64,000 nucleotides of DNA. Origin: an uncultured Eubacteriales bacterium (GTDB lineage Bacteria; Bacillota; Clostridia; Lachnospirales; Lachnospiraceae). The position numbers were made by a program, and so were the translations under genes. The stretch lies in assembly GCA_900314555.1 (NCBI GenBank), contig OMVQ01000003.1, positions 62,001 through 126,000 on the forward strand. The letters run 5' to 3'. Of the stretch, positions 53,415-63,696 are shown in pieces (the stretch's first letter is position 1; each line of letters begins with the position of its first letter). The notes beneath the pieces are model-generated. The model saw only the letters and a program-made list of their open reading frames with translations. It had not been told where the DNA came from and did no database searches.

Positions 53415-54740
53415 ATGGTAAGTGCGAATATTTCAGGTAAATTCAAAGTAGATTTTCTAAACAGTTCTAATGATACTAATTCTGTTAAAAAGTCATCGGA
53501 CAGCGATTTTACTAAAATATTAAGCAGTCATACTACTAACGACAGTAAAGAAACATTTAAAACTGACAACAATGATAAGAACAGTGATGTAAAGAATGTC
53601 ATTAAGAAGTTCTATTCAGACAAGCCACAGATTAGTGACAATGAAACAAAGATTGATGATACAGATATCGAAAAAGCTGTTGCAGAAACATATTCACAGA
53701 TTGTAAATGTAATAGCTGACACACTTAATGCTAATCCTGATGAGATTAAGGATATTATTAATGAACTTGATATTAATCTGAGTGATTTATCAGATAGTCA
53801 GAGTGTTGTTAAGATAGTCAGTGAATATTTAGGTATTAGTAATCCGGTAAATGTTCTGACTAATGATGAGGCTATTAATGCTGTTAAAGAAATTAATCAG
53901 GCAATTGATGAAATTATTGATGATTTCAAAGACGAATTTGTGATTACAGATGATGAACTTAGTGATTTATTTAACAAATTTGATGTTACACAGGATACTG
54001 AAATTATTGAAGATGTTGTAATTGATGAGACAGGAAATGCCACATCAGATGATACAGTTAAAGTTTCTGATGAAAATGATAACAAAATTAATATGGATTC
54101 AGAAAATGATAATATAGTGCCTGAGAAAACGACAGTTAAGAATGAAGAAAGTGCAAATGCCGATAATAACAGGGAATTTCATAATGACAGAGAAAGTAAA
54201 TCAGAACTTTATCCAAATGAAAATGGAATGGAAAGTATAGTTTCTAATCTTAAGAATACTATTGTGGATAACATTTCGGCAGAAGATGGAATTGCAGATA
54301 AGATTATTAAGCAGATTACTGATGATATAAGATTATATGCGAAGGCTGATACAACATCACTTGAGATTCAGTTAGAACCTGAAACACTTGGTAAGGTAGG
54401 AATTACTGTTACGAGTAAGGCAGGAACTGTTACGGCACAGTTAGTGGTTCAAAATGAAGTTGCGAAAGAAGCAATCGAAAGCCAGATGGCAACACTTAAA
54501 GATAGTTTTGCAAGTCAGGATATAAAAGTAGATGCAGTAGAAGTAACGATTGCAAGCAAAGAATTTGAACAGAACCTTGATAAAGGTGCGGGAAATTCTT
54601 CAGAACAGAATGAAAATAAGAGAAGAAGACATATTTCAGCAGAAGAACTTGCAGAAATTAATGGAACTGTAACGGAGAAAGAGATGACAATTGATAATGT
54701 CCTTAAAGAAATGGGAACAACAGTCAATTATTCAGCTTAA
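53415..54740 (+). CDS. fliK: Flagellar hook-length control protein FliK
   Basis: 441 residues. The first 300 are a low-complexity Asp/Asn/Ser/Lys-rich ruler region without cysteine. The C-terminal FliK domain is clear: [22 protein letters not shown] and [21 protein letters not shown]. It measures the hook and switches export specificity. ATG 53415 is six bases after AAAGGAGG; the frame opens earlier, at 53379. Confidence 0.9.
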   Translation: MVSANISGKFKVDFLNSSNDTNSVKKSSDSDFTKILSSHTTNDSKETFKTDNNDKNSDVKNVIKKFYSDKPQISDNETKIDDTDIEKAVAETYSQIVNVIADTLNANPDEIKDIINELDINLSDLSDSQSVVKIVSEYLGISNPVNVLTNDEAINAVKEINQAIDEIIDDFKDEFVITDDELSDLFNKFDVTQDTEIIEDVVIDETGNATSDDTVKVSDENDNKINMDSENDNIVPEKTTVKNEESANADNNREFHNDRESKSELYPNENGMESIVSNLKNTIVDNISAEDGIADKIIKQITDDIRLYAKADTTSLEIQLEPETLGKVGITVTSKAGTVTAQLVVQNEVAKEAIESQMATLKDSFASQDIKVDAVEVTIASKEFEQNLDKGAGNSSEQNENKRRRHISAEELAEINGTVTEKEMTIDNVLKEMGTTVNYSA

Positions 54741-54763
54741 ATAAAGTGAAAGGAGAGAGAAGA

Positions 54764-55297
54764 ATGGCAGTAGCTAATATAGTAAATGGAGAAGTTATAG
54801 CAGAAACAACTCCTACAAACAGCTCAAAGAATACAGTAGGCAAAAATGAACTTGGTAAAGATGCATTTATGACATTACTTGTAGCACAGATGCAGAATCA
54901 GGACCCATTAAATCCATCAACAGATACAGAATTCATAAGCCAGCTAGCACAGTTTAGCAGCCTTGAACAGATGCAGAATCTTAATACTACACTTAATAAC
55001 CAGAATGCATTTGGACTTGTAGGAAAGAATGTCATTATTAATGTAGGCTCATCTAAAGGAGAAACTACAAATACTGTTGCAGGATATGTGCAATATGTTG
55101 AAATGAAAGACGGTAAGGCTTATCTGGCAATTAATGAAGAACTGTATTCAATTGATGATTTGTACACAGTAATTGATAAAGACTATCTGGATAAAATCAT
55201 CAATGATAATAAGAAAAATGATTCTGCAAACACAGAAGACAAATCAGACGATACAAAGACAGATGATAAAACAGATAACATTGGCAAGGAAGAGTAA
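54764..55297 (+). CDS. flgD: Flagellar hook capping protein FlgD
   Basis: 177 residues. [22 protein letters not shown] and [19 protein letters not shown] are the FlgD signature, and [18 protein letters not shown] follows. It is a scaffold for hook polymerisation. The last 30 residues are a charged Asp/Lys/Thr tail. ATG 54764 follows AGGAGAG; the frame opens at GTG 54746. Confidence 0.93.
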   Translation: MAVANIVNGEVIAETTPTNSSKNTVGKNELGKDAFMTLLVAQMQNQDPLNPSTDTEFISQLAQFSSLEQMQNLNTTLNNQNAFGLVGKNVIINVGSSKGETTNTVAGYVQYVEMKDGKAYLAINEELYSIDDLYTVIDKDYLDKIINDNKKNDSANTEDKSDDTKTDDKTDNIGKEE

Positions 55298-55315
55298 TGA
55301 GTGGAGGTACCGAAA

Positions 55316-55705
55316 GTGAATATTAATGGTAGTTTTTCTTCTATAGAACAAATTACTGGTGCATATTTAAACAATAAGGTACAAAAAAATGTCATTGAAT
55401 CAAAGGATTCGGATAATTCATTTCAGAAGATATTACAACAGAAAGCAACAGAGGGTTTAAAATTCTCTAAGCATGCCGGAGAAAGACTTGAAGAAAGAAA
55501 TATAACTTTATCTAATGAGCAGATGAAGAGATTAGAAGAGGCGACTGTAAGAGCTGATGAAAAAGGAATAAAAGAATCATTAATGCTAATGGATAATATG
55601 GCGTTTATTGTGAATGTAAAAAATAGCACAGTAATTACGGCTATGGATCAGACAGATAATAAAGATAATATATTTACAAATATTGATGGAGCAGTCATAG
55701 TATAG
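55316..55705 (+). CDS. Flagellar operon protein, TIGR02530 family
   Basis: 129 residues. FQKILQQKATEGLKFSKHAGERLEERNITLSNEQ is typical of the TIGR02530 flagellar operon family, found next to flgD and flgE in Firmicutes and spirochaetes. Its role is not established; hook assembly is likely from position. GGAGGT (55303-55308) favours GTG 55316 over the GTG at 55301. Confidence 0.82.
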   Translation: MNINGSFSSIEQITGAYLNNKVQKNVIESKDSDNSFQKILQQKATEGLKFSKHAGERLEERNITLSNEQMKRLEEATVRADEKGIKESLMLMDNMAFIVNVKNSTVITAMDQTDNKDNIFTNIDGAVIV

Positions 55706-55800
55706 AGCCGGACCTTTATGGAAGCTTATGATTTCTGAATGACAGATGAAATCAGATATGACATGCGATTACAGGTAAATGAATTGGAGGTCGTTTAATT

Positions 55801-57087
55801 ATGATGAGATCATTGTATTCCGGTGTATCCGGATTAAAAGTTCATCAGACAAAGATGGACGTTATAGGTAATAATATTTCGAATGTTAATACAGTTGGTT
55901 TTAAAGCATCGAGAGTAACATTCAGTGAATTATTCTACCAGACAACACAGACAGCAACAGGTCCTAATGCACAGACTAATACAGGTGGACAGAATGCTAA
56001 ACAGATTGGTCTTGGTGCTTCTTTAGCATCTATCAGTGTTGATGTAACAGGTGAGGGTGGTAACCAGTCAACAAACAGACCGTTTGACTTAAAGATTAAT
56101 GGTAACAGTTTCTTTATCGTTAATAGCAATGGTTCTACATATTTTACAAAAGCAGGTAACTTCGCTAAAGATGAAGCAGGTAATTTAGTTACTGATACAG
56201 GTGCATTTGTAATGGGATATGTAGCAGATACTCCGGGTGCTGCTTTACAGACAGACCAATTAAGACCTATTCAGGTATATGCTTCTAAGTATGTAAATAC
56301 AGAACCATCGGCAACATCAGCAGCTAACTTCTCAGGTAATATTAATAAAGAAGATTCAAACTTTGCGTCAGGATTACCAATTACAAGAAATATATATGTA
56401 TATGATAACTTAGGTTATCAGTACGGCGTACAGGTTCAGATTTCTAAAGTATCTGATACAGAATATAGTGTTACAACTAATGGCGTATATTCAGGTACAA
56501 AGCTTGTTGAGGGACTTAACGCAACAATGAATGGAACACTTACATTTGATGCTGCTACAGGTAAGCTTGCATCTGATACTAAATTAGATTTATCAATTAC
56601 AGGAAGTGACTCATTTACAGTTGATCCTATAGAAGTTGATTTCAGTAAAATTACATCATATGGTACAGAGACAACTATTGATAGTGCAAGAGGTACATAT
56701 GATGGAGAGGGTACAGGTAAAAAAGTAGGTGTTATGACAAGTGTCGGAATCGATGCTTCAGGTAATGTAGTAGCTGCATACGATAACGGTGATAACGAAA
56801 TAATCGGACAGATAGCGGTTGCAACATTCTCTAACCCTGCAGGTCTTGAGAAAGTTGGACAGAATATGTTCGCTGCAACACTTAACTCAGGTGAATTTAA
56901 TGGAATAGGTCAGGATATCAACGCTACAGGTGGTTCGTTCTCACCTGGTGTACTTGAGATGTCGAATGTAGACTTAGCAACAGAGTTTACAGATATGATT
57001 GTTACACAAAGAGGTTTCCAGGCTAATTCAAGAGTTATTACTACATCAGATACAATGCTTGAAGAATTATTAAGTCTTAAGAGATAA
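55801..57087 (+). CDS. flgE: Flagellar hook protein FlgE
   Basis: 428 residues with the N-terminal SLYSGVSGLKVHQTKMDVIGNN and ISNVNTVGFKASRVTFSE, a hook-specific middle domain (ATSAANFSGNIN; YVYDNLGYQYGVQVQ) and the C-terminal MSNVDLATEFTDMIVTQRGF. It builds the flexible hook. Two adjacent ATG codons (55801, 55804) follow GGAGG; the first is better spaced. Confidence 0.95.
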   Translation: MMRSLYSGVSGLKVHQTKMDVIGNNISNVNTVGFKASRVTFSELFYQTTQTATGPNAQTNTGGQNAKQIGLGASLASISVDVTGEGGNQSTNRPFDLKINGNSFFIVNSNGSTYFTKAGNFAKDEAGNLVTDTGAFVMGYVADTPGAALQTDQLRPIQVYASKYVNTEPSATSAANFSGNINKEDSNFASGLPITRNIYVYDNLGYQYGVQVQISKVSDTEYSVTTNGVYSGTKLVEGLNATMNGTLTFDAATGKLASDTKLDLSITGSDSFTVDPIEVDFSKITSYGTETTIDSARGTYDGEGTGKKVGVMTSVGIDASGNVVAAYDNGDNEIIGQIAVATFSNPAGLEKVGQNMFAATLNSGEFNGIGQDINATGGSFSPGVLEMSNVDLATEFTDMIVTQRGFQANSRVITTSDTMLEELLSLKR

Positions 57088-57091
57088 TTAA

Positions 57092-57128
57092 ATGGGAGAA
57101 TCTCATAAAGAGGTTCTCCCATATTTTG
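57092..57128 (+). terminator. Hairpin after flgE
   Basis: A 13-bp stem (57092-57104 with 57110-57122, one G-U) and a 5-base loop, followed by ATTTTG. The tail is short, so it may only partly stop transcription within the operon. Confidence 0.6.
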
Positions 57129-57174
57129 CCAAAACGATTAGATATACATCAGGAAAGGAGTTAAGAAGTAATCG

Positions 57175-57360
57175 ATGATAGAATTAACAAGGTTAAATGG
57201 TAAAAATATTATGATTAACTGTGAACTTATTCAATATATAGAAGAAACGCCTGATACAGTGATTACATTTAATAATGGAACTAAAATACTTGTCAAAGAA
57301 GAATGTGATGAGATAAAAGAAAAGGTTCTCGAATATAAAAGAGAAATTATGAGGTTTTAA
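57175..57360 (+). CDS. flbD: Flagellar protein FlbD (SwrD family)
   Basis: 61 residues matching FlbD: MIELTRLNGKNIMINCELIQ, YIEETPDTVITFNNG and ILVKEECDEI. In B. subtilis the homologue SwrD raises motor torque. AGGAAAGGAG lies 14 bases before the ATG, slightly long spacing. A 160-base gap before motA is AT-rich. Confidence 0.92.
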   Translation: MIELTRLNGKNIMINCELIQYIEETPDTVITFNNGTKILVKEECDEIKEKVLEYKREIMRF

Positions 57361-57519
57361 AGTTATATCAGGCATTTTTACAGCATATTAATAAAACCAA
57401 TATAAAAAATGTCATATTCGTCAAAAAAATGTCATAAAGTGTTTGGCTAATTGGTAATTTTGTGGTAGAATATTAGTCAGTATTATTATGCAAAAAAATG
57501 TTTTAGGTAGGTGAAAAAG

Positions 57520-58317
57520 ATGGATATTGCTTCAGTTGTCGGATTAGTAGTGTGTATCGGAATGGTTATCATGGGTATCGTTACGGGTGATGAAGGTGCA
57601 GCAGCCTTAGGTAACTTCGTGGATTATAAGTCAGCTTTGATAACATTTGGTGGTGCGTTTGCGAGTGTAATGGTTTTTTATTCAATAAAAGATTTCGTAA
57701 ATTCCCTAAAAGCATTTAAGATAGCCTTAAAAGCACCGGCTAATAAAGACACAGAGACAATTAAGAATATAATCGATTTATCAAATGTAGCACGTAAAGA
57801 GGGACTTTTAGCGCTTGAAGAAGCAGCTAATGACCTTGAAGATGAATTCCTTAAGAAAGGAATCCTGTTAGTAGTAGATGGTACTGATCCTGAATTAGTG
57901 CGAGCTATTATGGAGACAGATATGATATGTGTGGAGAATAGACATAAGAAAGTAATAAGTTTCTATGAATCTGTTGCTTCGATGGGACCTGCCTGGGGTA
58001 TGATTGGTACACTTATTGGTCTTATTAATATGTTGAAAAATCTTAGTGATATTTCGTCAGTCGGACCTAATATGTCAGTAGCGCTTATTACTACATTATA
58101 TGGTTCGTTACTTGCTAACTGGATAGCAACTCCGATAGCTTCAAAACTTAAATATAACAATGATTTAGAGATAATGCTAAAGGAAGTAACTATAGAGGGT
58201 CTGTTATCGATACAGGCTGGAGAAAATCCAAGAGTTATTGAAGAAAAACTCAAATCCTTCCTCTCTCCTGAACAAAGAGTTGGATTTGGTGAGTCAGAAG
58301 ATGGCGGAGGTGAGTAG
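57520..58317 (+). CDS. motA: Flagellar motor stator protein MotA
   Basis: 265 residues with four membrane spans: DIASVVGLVVCIGMVIMGI, FGGAFASVMVFYSI, and the third and fourth around SMGPAWGMIGTLIGLINML and VALITTLYGSLLANW. The cytoplasmic loop has charged residues for contact with FliG. With MotB it forms the proton channel. ATG 57520 (MDIASVV) is five bases after AGGTGA; GTG 57511 is also in frame. Confidence 0.95.
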   Translation: MDIASVVGLVVCIGMVIMGIVTGDEGAAALGNFVDYKSALITFGGAFASVMVFYSIKDFVNSLKAFKIALKAPANKDTETIKNIIDLSNVARKEGLLALEEAANDLEDEFLKKGILLVVDGTDPELVRAIMETDMICVENRHKKVISFYESVASMGPAWGMIGTLIGLINMLKNLSDISSVGPNMSVALITTLYGSLLANWIATPIASKLKYNNDLEIMLKEVTIEGLLSIQAGENPRVIEEKLKSFLSPEQRVGFGESEDGGGE

Positions 58318-58319
58318 AA

Positions 58320-59150
58320 TTGGCAAGACGAAAAGAAGAACAGTCAGGCTCAGGTTCACCGGCATGGATGGCAACATTTAGTGATTTGATGAACTTATTA
58401 CTGTGTTTCTTTGTATTGTTATTTGCTATGTCAAGTATTGATGAAGATAAGTTCGAGGAACTTGTCGCTTCGCTTTCAGCAAGCTTTGGTGTGTTAGATG
58501 GTGGCTCTACTTCAGTGATAGAAGGAACTGTTATCGCAGCAGGTGTTAATGACCTTAATGATTTGAATGATTATTACCAGAGTATGGGCCTTAATGATAC
58601 AGGTACAGATGTTGCGCAGGACCCGGATATTTATGAATATGACGGAAGTCAGTTATTAGAAGTGTTAAAGGACAAAGGTGCCGAAGAATCAGAGAAGATG
58701 GCTGAAGAGATAAAGAGTGAAGCTACAGAGATGCAGATTGCAGATAGCATAGATGTTGATTTTACATCGCAGTATGTTACAATTACTTTAAATGGTGCAT
58801 TGTTGTTTGATTCAGCGAAAGCATACATAAGGTCAGAATCATTACCATTAGTAGACAGAGTGGGAAATATTTTAAAAAATTACTCATCATCAATGATAGA
58901 GATAACAGGATATACAGATAGTGTTCCACTTTTAGATGATCCTAAGTATGATGATAACTGGGACTTATCAAGTGCGAGAGCTAAAACAGTGCTTATGTAC
59001 CTTGTTGAGAATAAGGGTATGGACCTTACTAAGATGAAATCATCAGGCAGAGGAGAAAATGATCCGATTGCCTCTAATGATACAGCCGAGGGCAGGGCAC
59101 AGAACCGACGAGTTGAAATAAAAATCTATAATGAATATAGTATGGAATAG
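58320..59150 (+). CDS. motB: Flagellar motor stator protein MotB
   Basis: 276 residues. One membrane span (about 18-38) includes the proton-carrying Asp in FSDLMNLLLCFFVLLF (about residue 22). The C-terminal OmpA-like domain binds peptidoglycan (IEITGYTDSVP; WDLSSARAKTVLMYL; AQNRRVEIKI). Start TTG 58320, six bases after GGAGGTGA at the end of motA. Confidence 0.95.
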   Translation: MARRKEEQSGSGSPAWMATFSDLMNLLLCFFVLLFAMSSIDEDKFEELVASLSASFGVLDGGSTSVIEGTVIAAGVNDLNDLNDYYQSMGLNDTGTDVAQDPDIYEYDGSQLLEVLKDKGAEESEKMAEEIKSEATEMQIADSIDVDFTSQYVTITLNGALLFDSAKAYIRSESLPLVDRVGNILKNYSSSMIEITGYTDSVPLLDDPKYDDNWDLSSARAKTVLMYLVENKGMDLTKMKSSGRGENDPIASNDTAEGRAQNRRVEIKIYNEYSME

Positions 59151-59168
59151 ACAACGGAGGATAGGACA

Positions 59169-59678
59169 TTGAAGAAAAGCTTATTGAATATTATAACGAT
59201 AGTATTAGTATTGACAAATACAATATTAACAACAATAATGCTATTTGTGGTAGTTCCGGGAATGCAGGATTCTAACCGCATAATTAAAAAAGTTGCTCAG
59301 GCAGTTAATCTTGAATTAGATACCAGAGAGACAGATGTTTCTGATGTACCACTTGAAGAATGTGAGACATTTGATTTAGAGACTAAATTAACTATTGCAC
59401 TCAAGAAAGGTTCAGATGGAAAAGATCATTATGCAGTGATTTATCCAACATTACTGCTCTACAAGAATGGTAGTAACTATTCAAAGAATTTAGCAACTCT
59501 TACAGAGAAGAAAGCACTTGCAACACAGCATATACAGGAGATTGTACAGAAGTATACAGCTACAGAGCTTCAGACTAATCCAGATGCTGTAAGAGAAGAA
59601 GCAAAAGCTGATTTGCAGGAAATTTTCGGAAAGGGATTTATTGTTCAGGTAGTATTTGGAACAACTACAATCCAATAA
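59169..59678 (+). CDS. fliL: Flagellar basal-body-associated protein FliL
   Basis: 169 residues: a short cytoplasmic start, one membrane span (about 6-30), then an extracellular stomatin-like domain ending in IFGKGFIVQVVFGTTTIQ. It surrounds and supports the stator. Sequence similarity is weak, as is usual, but the position between motB and fliM is decisive. TTG start after GGAGG. Confidence 0.85.
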   Translation: MKKSLLNIITIVLVLTNTILTTIMLFVVVPGMQDSNRIIKKVAQAVNLELDTRETDVSDVPLEECETFDLETKLTIALKKGSDGKDHYAVIYPTLLLYKNGSNYSKNLATLTEKKALATQHIQEIVQKYTATELQTNPDAVREEAKADLQEIFGKGFIVQVVFGTTTIQ

Positions 59679-59715
59679 CATGATACATAAATTTAGACAT
59701 AGGAGGTGATGATGC

Positions 59716-60693
59716 GTGAGCGAGGTATTATCTCAGAGTGAGATAGATAATCTGCTGAAAGCATTAAGCTCCGGGGAATTAGACGTCAATGAGTATGCAG
59801 ACGCTAACGAAACCCAGGTTAAAAATTATGATTTTGCACGTCCGGCAAAGTTTTCAAAAGAACATCTGCGTACGTTAGAAATAATATTTGAACATTATGG
59901 CAGATTATTATATACCAATTTACCGGCTTATTTAAGAAAAAATGTCCAGGTTGAGGTTGTGAATTCAGAAGCTGTAGCATATTCTGAATTTGCTAACGCA
60001 TTATCAAATCCGGTAATACTTGGAATAGTTAATTTTGAGCCGTTAAAAGGAAATGTTTTGATGGAACTTGCACCTAGTCTTGGATATGCAATTATTGACA
60101 GGTTATTAGGTGGAAGTGGTGAAACATTAGAGAAGAAAAGAGATTTTTCTGAAATAGAGATAACCATTATAGAAAGAATAATTTCTATATGTATTGACTT
60201 ATTAAGAGAACCGTGGAAGAATGTTGTTGAACTGAATCCTAGGTTGGAGAAAATCGAAACAAATTCACAGTTTGCACAGATTATTTCACCAAGTGAGATG
60301 ATTGCAATTGTTACTTTGAATTTGAAAATAGGGGATGTCGAAGGATTGATGAATATTTGTCTTCCATATTTGACACTCGAGCCTGTTATGGATAAGCTGA
60401 ATACAAAATATTGGTATTCAACAATGCAGGATAAAGAAGAAAGTGAATATGAAGATAAGATAGAAGCTCTTATTTCAAGAGCTGTGGTACCATTAAAAGC
60501 TGTACTAGGTACCAGTACAATATCTGTCAGTGATTTTGCAAATCTGCAAAAAGGTGACATAATAAAATTAGACTCAGGGATTGAAGATGAGCTTACGGTT
60601 TTTGTTGGAAACATAGGTAAATTTAAAGCACTACCGGGTTCGGCAAAAGATAATTATGCTGTAAGAATTACATCGATAATCAGAGAGGAGTAA
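59716..60693 (+). CDS. fliM: Flagellar motor switch protein FliM
   Basis: 325 residues. The N-terminal CheY-P-binding peptide (EVLSQSEIDNLLKAL), the CheC-like middle (GNVLMELAPSLGYAIIDRLLGG) and the C-terminal SpoA domain are all present. GTG 59716 follows a perfect AGGAGGTGAT. Confidence 0.96.
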   Translation: MSEVLSQSEIDNLLKALSSGELDVNEYADANETQVKNYDFARPAKFSKEHLRTLEIIFEHYGRLLYTNLPAYLRKNVQVEVVNSEAVAYSEFANALSNPVILGIVNFEPLKGNVLMELAPSLGYAIIDRLLGGSGETLEKKRDFSEIEITIIERIISICIDLLREPWKNVVELNPRLEKIETNSQFAQIISPSEMIAIVTLNLKIGDVEGLMNICLPYLTLEPVMDKLNTKYWYSTMQDKEESEYEDKIEALISRAVVPLKAVLGTSTISVSDFANLQKGDIIKLDSGIEDELTVFVGNIGKFKALPGSAKDNYAVRITSIIREE

Positions 60694-60699
60694 GGCAAA

Positions 60700-62004
60700 A
60701 TGGACGGAATGCTATCACAAGAAGAAATTAATGCATTACTGAATGGAATGAATACAGACGCAGATTCTGGTACAGACGGCGCATCAGCAGATACTGCCAC
60801 ATCAGAAGAAGTGAATACAGGTAATTCAGATAATTCAGTTAATGAAGATTTCCTTACAGATATAGAAAAAGATACTGTAGGCGAGATATCCAACATAAGC
60901 ATGGGAACAGCAGCCACGACATTATCTTCGTTGGTTAATCAGAAAGTAAATATAAGTATTCCTGTTGTTACATATGCAACATGGGACGATTTGGTGAAAA
61001 GCTATGACAGACCATGCGTTTTCCTTCAGATTAAATACAAAGAAGGCCTTGATGGAAATAACATATTAATATTAAAAGAAAATGATGTTAAAATAATCGC
61101 AGATTTGATGATGGGCGGAGATGGTACTAATACAGATGGAGAACTTACAGAATTACATCTCAGTGCCATTTGTGAAGCAATGAACCAGATGATGGGTTCG
61201 GCTTCAACATCACTTTCATCAATGCTCAACATAAAGATTGATATTAGTCCACCAACAGCTAGTCTGGTTGATTTAAATGATAATTTAGGTCAAAATGAAA
61301 TATCTGATTTCTTATCAAAAGGTTTTGTTAAGAATGCATTTAAGTTAACAATAGGTGACTTGGTTGACAGTGAGATAATGCAATTATTCCCTGTTGAATT
61401 CGCTAAGAATTTATGTAGACGTTTTGAAAATGGAGCTGACGAGGAACCTGCTTCATTACCTGAAGAATCAGTTAGTGAACCTGTTATACAGCAGGATAAG
61501 CCTCAGGTACAGCAGCAACAACAACCACTACAACAGCCACAACAGACAATGCAGCAGCCTATGGGTGGACAGCAGATGACACCACCACCTGTTAATATGA
61601 ATCAGGCGGGATATGGTATGCCAACCGGCTATCCTATGGGAGCAATGGGTGCTATGCCTGGTTATAATGGAGTTCCATACCAGCAGATGCAGCCACAGAT
61701 GATGCAGGAAGTGAATGTACAGCCTGCACAGTTCCAGGCATTTTCTAATGATTTAGCGGCTATTACACAGAAAGAGAATATTAATCTCATTATGGACGTT
61801 CCATTAGAGGTTACAGTTGAGCTTGGACGTACAACTAAATCCATAAAGGAAATTCTTGAATTCGCACCGGGAACAATTATTGAATTAGATAAAATAGCCG
61901 GTGAACCAATAGACGTATTAGTTAATGGAAAATATGTAGCTAAAGGCGAAGTTGTCGTAATTGAAGAAAGTTTCGGCATACGTGTTACAGAAATTATAAA
62001 ATAG
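60700..62004 (+). CDS. fliY: Flagellar motor switch phosphatase FliY (FliN domain)
   Basis: 434 residues. The N-terminal CheY-binding peptide (GMLSQEEINALLNGM), a CheC-like phosphatase region with two active-site helices (DTVGEISNISMGTAATTLSS; ICEAMNQMMGSASTSLSSML), a Gln/Pro/Met-rich linker (about 265-345) and a C-terminal FliN/SpoA domain (LEVTVELGRTTKSIKEILEF). It dephosphorylates CheY-P at the switch. The long glutamine-rich linker is unusual. Seven bases after fliM. Confidence 0.95.
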   Translation: MDGMLSQEEINALLNGMNTDADSGTDGASADTATSEEVNTGNSDNSVNEDFLTDIEKDTVGEISNISMGTAATTLSSLVNQKVNISIPVVTYATWDDLVKSYDRPCVFLQIKYKEGLDGNNILILKENDVKIIADLMMGGDGTNTDGELTELHLSAICEAMNQMMGSASTSLSSMLNIKIDISPPTASLVDLNDNLGQNEISDFLSKGFVKNAFKLTIGDLVDSEIMQLFPVEFAKNLCRRFENGADEEPASLPEESVSEPVIQQDKPQVQQQQQPLQQPQQTMQQPMGGQQMTPPPVNMNQAGYGMPTGYPMGAMGAMPGYNGVPYQQMQPQMMQEVNVQPAQFQAFSNDLAAITQKENINLIMDVPLEVTVELGRTTKSIKEILEFAPGTIIELDKIAGEPIDVLVNGKYVAKGEVVVIEESFGIRVTEIIK

Positions 62005-62029
62005 AACAGTGAGATAGGAGAGAAGAGAG

Positions 62030-62392
62030 ATGGCAAAAAATATTATGATATGTGATGATGCTGCATTTATGAGAATGATGATTAAGGACATTTTAACTAA
62101 AAATGGTTATAATGTTGCAGCAGAAGCAGAAAATGGAGCAAAAGCAGTAGAAAAATATTCTGATGTAAAACCTGATTTAGTTATGATGGATATAACAATG
62201 CCAGAGATGGATGGTATTCAGGCACTTAAGAAGATTAAGGAACTTGACCCGGGAGCTACAGTAATTATGTGTTCTGCAATGGGACAGCAGGCAATGGTTA
62301 TTGAATCAATCCAGTCAGGAGCTAAGGACTTTATCGTTAAACCTTTCCAGGCAGACAGAGTTATTGAAGCAGTTAAAAAAGCTATAGGCTAG
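62030..62392 (+). CDS. cheY: Chemotaxis response regulator CheY
   Basis: 120 residues, a single receiver domain: acidic pair Asp9/Asp10 (ICDDAAFMRMM), phosphoacceptor Asp54 (VMMDITMPEMDG), Ser82 and Lys104 (FIVKPFQ). Phosphorylated by CheA (not in the window), it binds FliM and FliY. The fliY-cheY-fliO order matches Bacillus. Confidence 0.97.
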   Translation: MAKNIMICDDAAFMRMMIKDILTKNGYNVAAEAENGAKAVEKYSDVKPDLVMMDITMPEMDGIQALKKIKELDPGATVIMCSAMGQQAMVIESIQSGAKDFIVKPFQADRVIEAVKKAIG

Positions 62393-62396
62393 ACAA

Positions 62397-62825
62397 ATGA
62401 CGGTAATGAATTGCATTATGGCTGCTTCACGTGTAAACAGTTTTGTTCAGTTCATAACATTATTAATTGTATTTGTTATAGTATTGTTCTTAACATACTA
62501 TACGACGAAATTCATCGGTAATTACCAGAGAGTCAGTAACAGATATACGAATTTTGAGGTTGTTGAGACTTATAGAATTTCTAATAATAAATATATTCAA
62601 ATTATAAAAGTAAGTGGTAAATATATTCTTATATCAGTAACAAAGGATAATGTTACAATGCTTACTGAATTAGATAAGAAAAATGTTGTGAAGCCTGAAT
62701 ATACTACAGGACAGCAGTCTTTTTCGGAAATACTAGATAAATTTAAAAATCTAAAAAAACATACTGTAAATAGTGCAGATGAAAATGAGGAGCAAGGCAA
62801 TGAAGAAGATAAACAGACTAAGTAA
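62397..62825 (+). CDS. fliO: Flagellar export protein FliO (FliZ)
   Basis: 142 residues: one membrane span (about 17-37, VQFITLLIVFVIVLFLTYY), then a small domain with VETYRISNNKYIQIIKVSGKYILISVTKDNV as in FliO/FliZ, and a charged tail. It assists FliP assembly. The ribosome site is weak. It overlaps fliP by 26 bases. Confidence 0.88.
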   Translation: MTVMNCIMAASRVNSFVQFITLLIVFVIVLFLTYYTTKFIGNYQRVSNRYTNFEVVETYRISNNKYIQIIKVSGKYILISVTKDNVTMLTELDKKNVVKPEYTTGQQSFSEILDKFKNLKKHTVNSADENEEQGNEEDKQTK

Positions 62826-63648
62826 AATAATGAAAAACACATTTAAGTTTATCTGTCTGCTTGTACTCATTTGTAATCTTGTAATATGTTATAGTGTATC
62901 AGCTAAAGCCACAACAACAGGAGGCTCTTCTAATGGAAGCTCATCGCCTGTTGTTACGGATACTGATAATAATACGGGAAATATTCTTGGAGTCAACATA
63001 TCAACAGATGGAGAGGGTGGATTATCAGGAGCGCTTCAGATAGTGCTTGTCCTTACGGTAATTGCATTATGTCCGTCAATATTAATTATGTTGACTTCTT
63101 TTACGCGAATAATAATTGTTCTGCATTTTACAAGAGCTGCATTAAATACACAGACAGCACCACCTAATCAGGTATTAGTCGGATTGGCGTTGTTTCTGAC
63201 ATTCTTCATAATGTCGCCTGTTTTCAATCAGGTATATACAGATGCAATCAAACCTCTGAATGAGGGAACTATAACGCAGGAAGAAGCATACAAGGCGGGA
63301 ATTAAGCCGTTAAGAACATTTATGCTCAATCAGGTTAAGGATAAAGATTTAGACGCGATGGCCTCAATTGCAGGGATGGATAATATTTCATCGAAAGATG
63401 ATATACCACTTACGGTACTTATTCCAAGTTTTATCTTAAGTGAATTAAGAATCGCTTTCTGGATAGGTTTCCTTATCTATATACCATTTATAGTTATAGA
63501 TATGGTTGTGGCATCAACGCTTATGTCAATGGGTATGATGATGTTGCCACCGACAACAATATCATTACCATTCAAAATTCTTCTATTTGTATTAGCAGAT
63601 GGATGGAATCTTATAATTGTTAATCTGATGAAGACATTTGTAACCTGA
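62800..63648 (+). CDS. fliP: Flagellar export gate protein FliP
   Basis: 282 residues. A signal peptide (ends about SVSAKA) is followed by a Gly/Ser/Asn-rich stretch and the FliP core: TSFTRIIIVLHFTRAALNTQ, PNQVLVGLALFLTFFIMSPV, FILSELRIAFWIGFLIYIPF and MMMLPPTTISLPFK. It forms the FliP5-FliQ4-FliR1 export gate. ATG 62800 follows GAGGAG by seven bases; earlier in-frame ATGs lack such a site. Confidence 0.95.
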   Translation: MKKINRLSKIMKNTFKFICLLVLICNLVICYSVSAKATTTGGSSNGSSSPVVTDTDNNTGNILGVNISTDGEGGLSGALQIVLVLTVIALCPSILIMLTSFTRIIIVLHFTRAALNTQTAPPNQVLVGLALFLTFFIMSPVFNQVYTDAIKPLNEGTITQEEAYKAGIKPLRTFMLNQVKDKDLDAMASIAGMDNISSKDDIPLTVLIPSFILSELRIAFWIGFLIYIPFIVIDMVVASTLMSMGMMMLPPTTISLPFKILLFVLADGWNLIIVNLMKTFVT

Positions 63649-63696
63649 TAGTATAAAGGTGATTAAAAATCTTTTATTGTATAATGGAGATATGAT

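Noticed and set aside
59928-60614. Long minus-strand open frame (228 codons) opposite fliM
   Set aside because: It is a shadow of the fliM frame, without ribosome site or recognisable motif.
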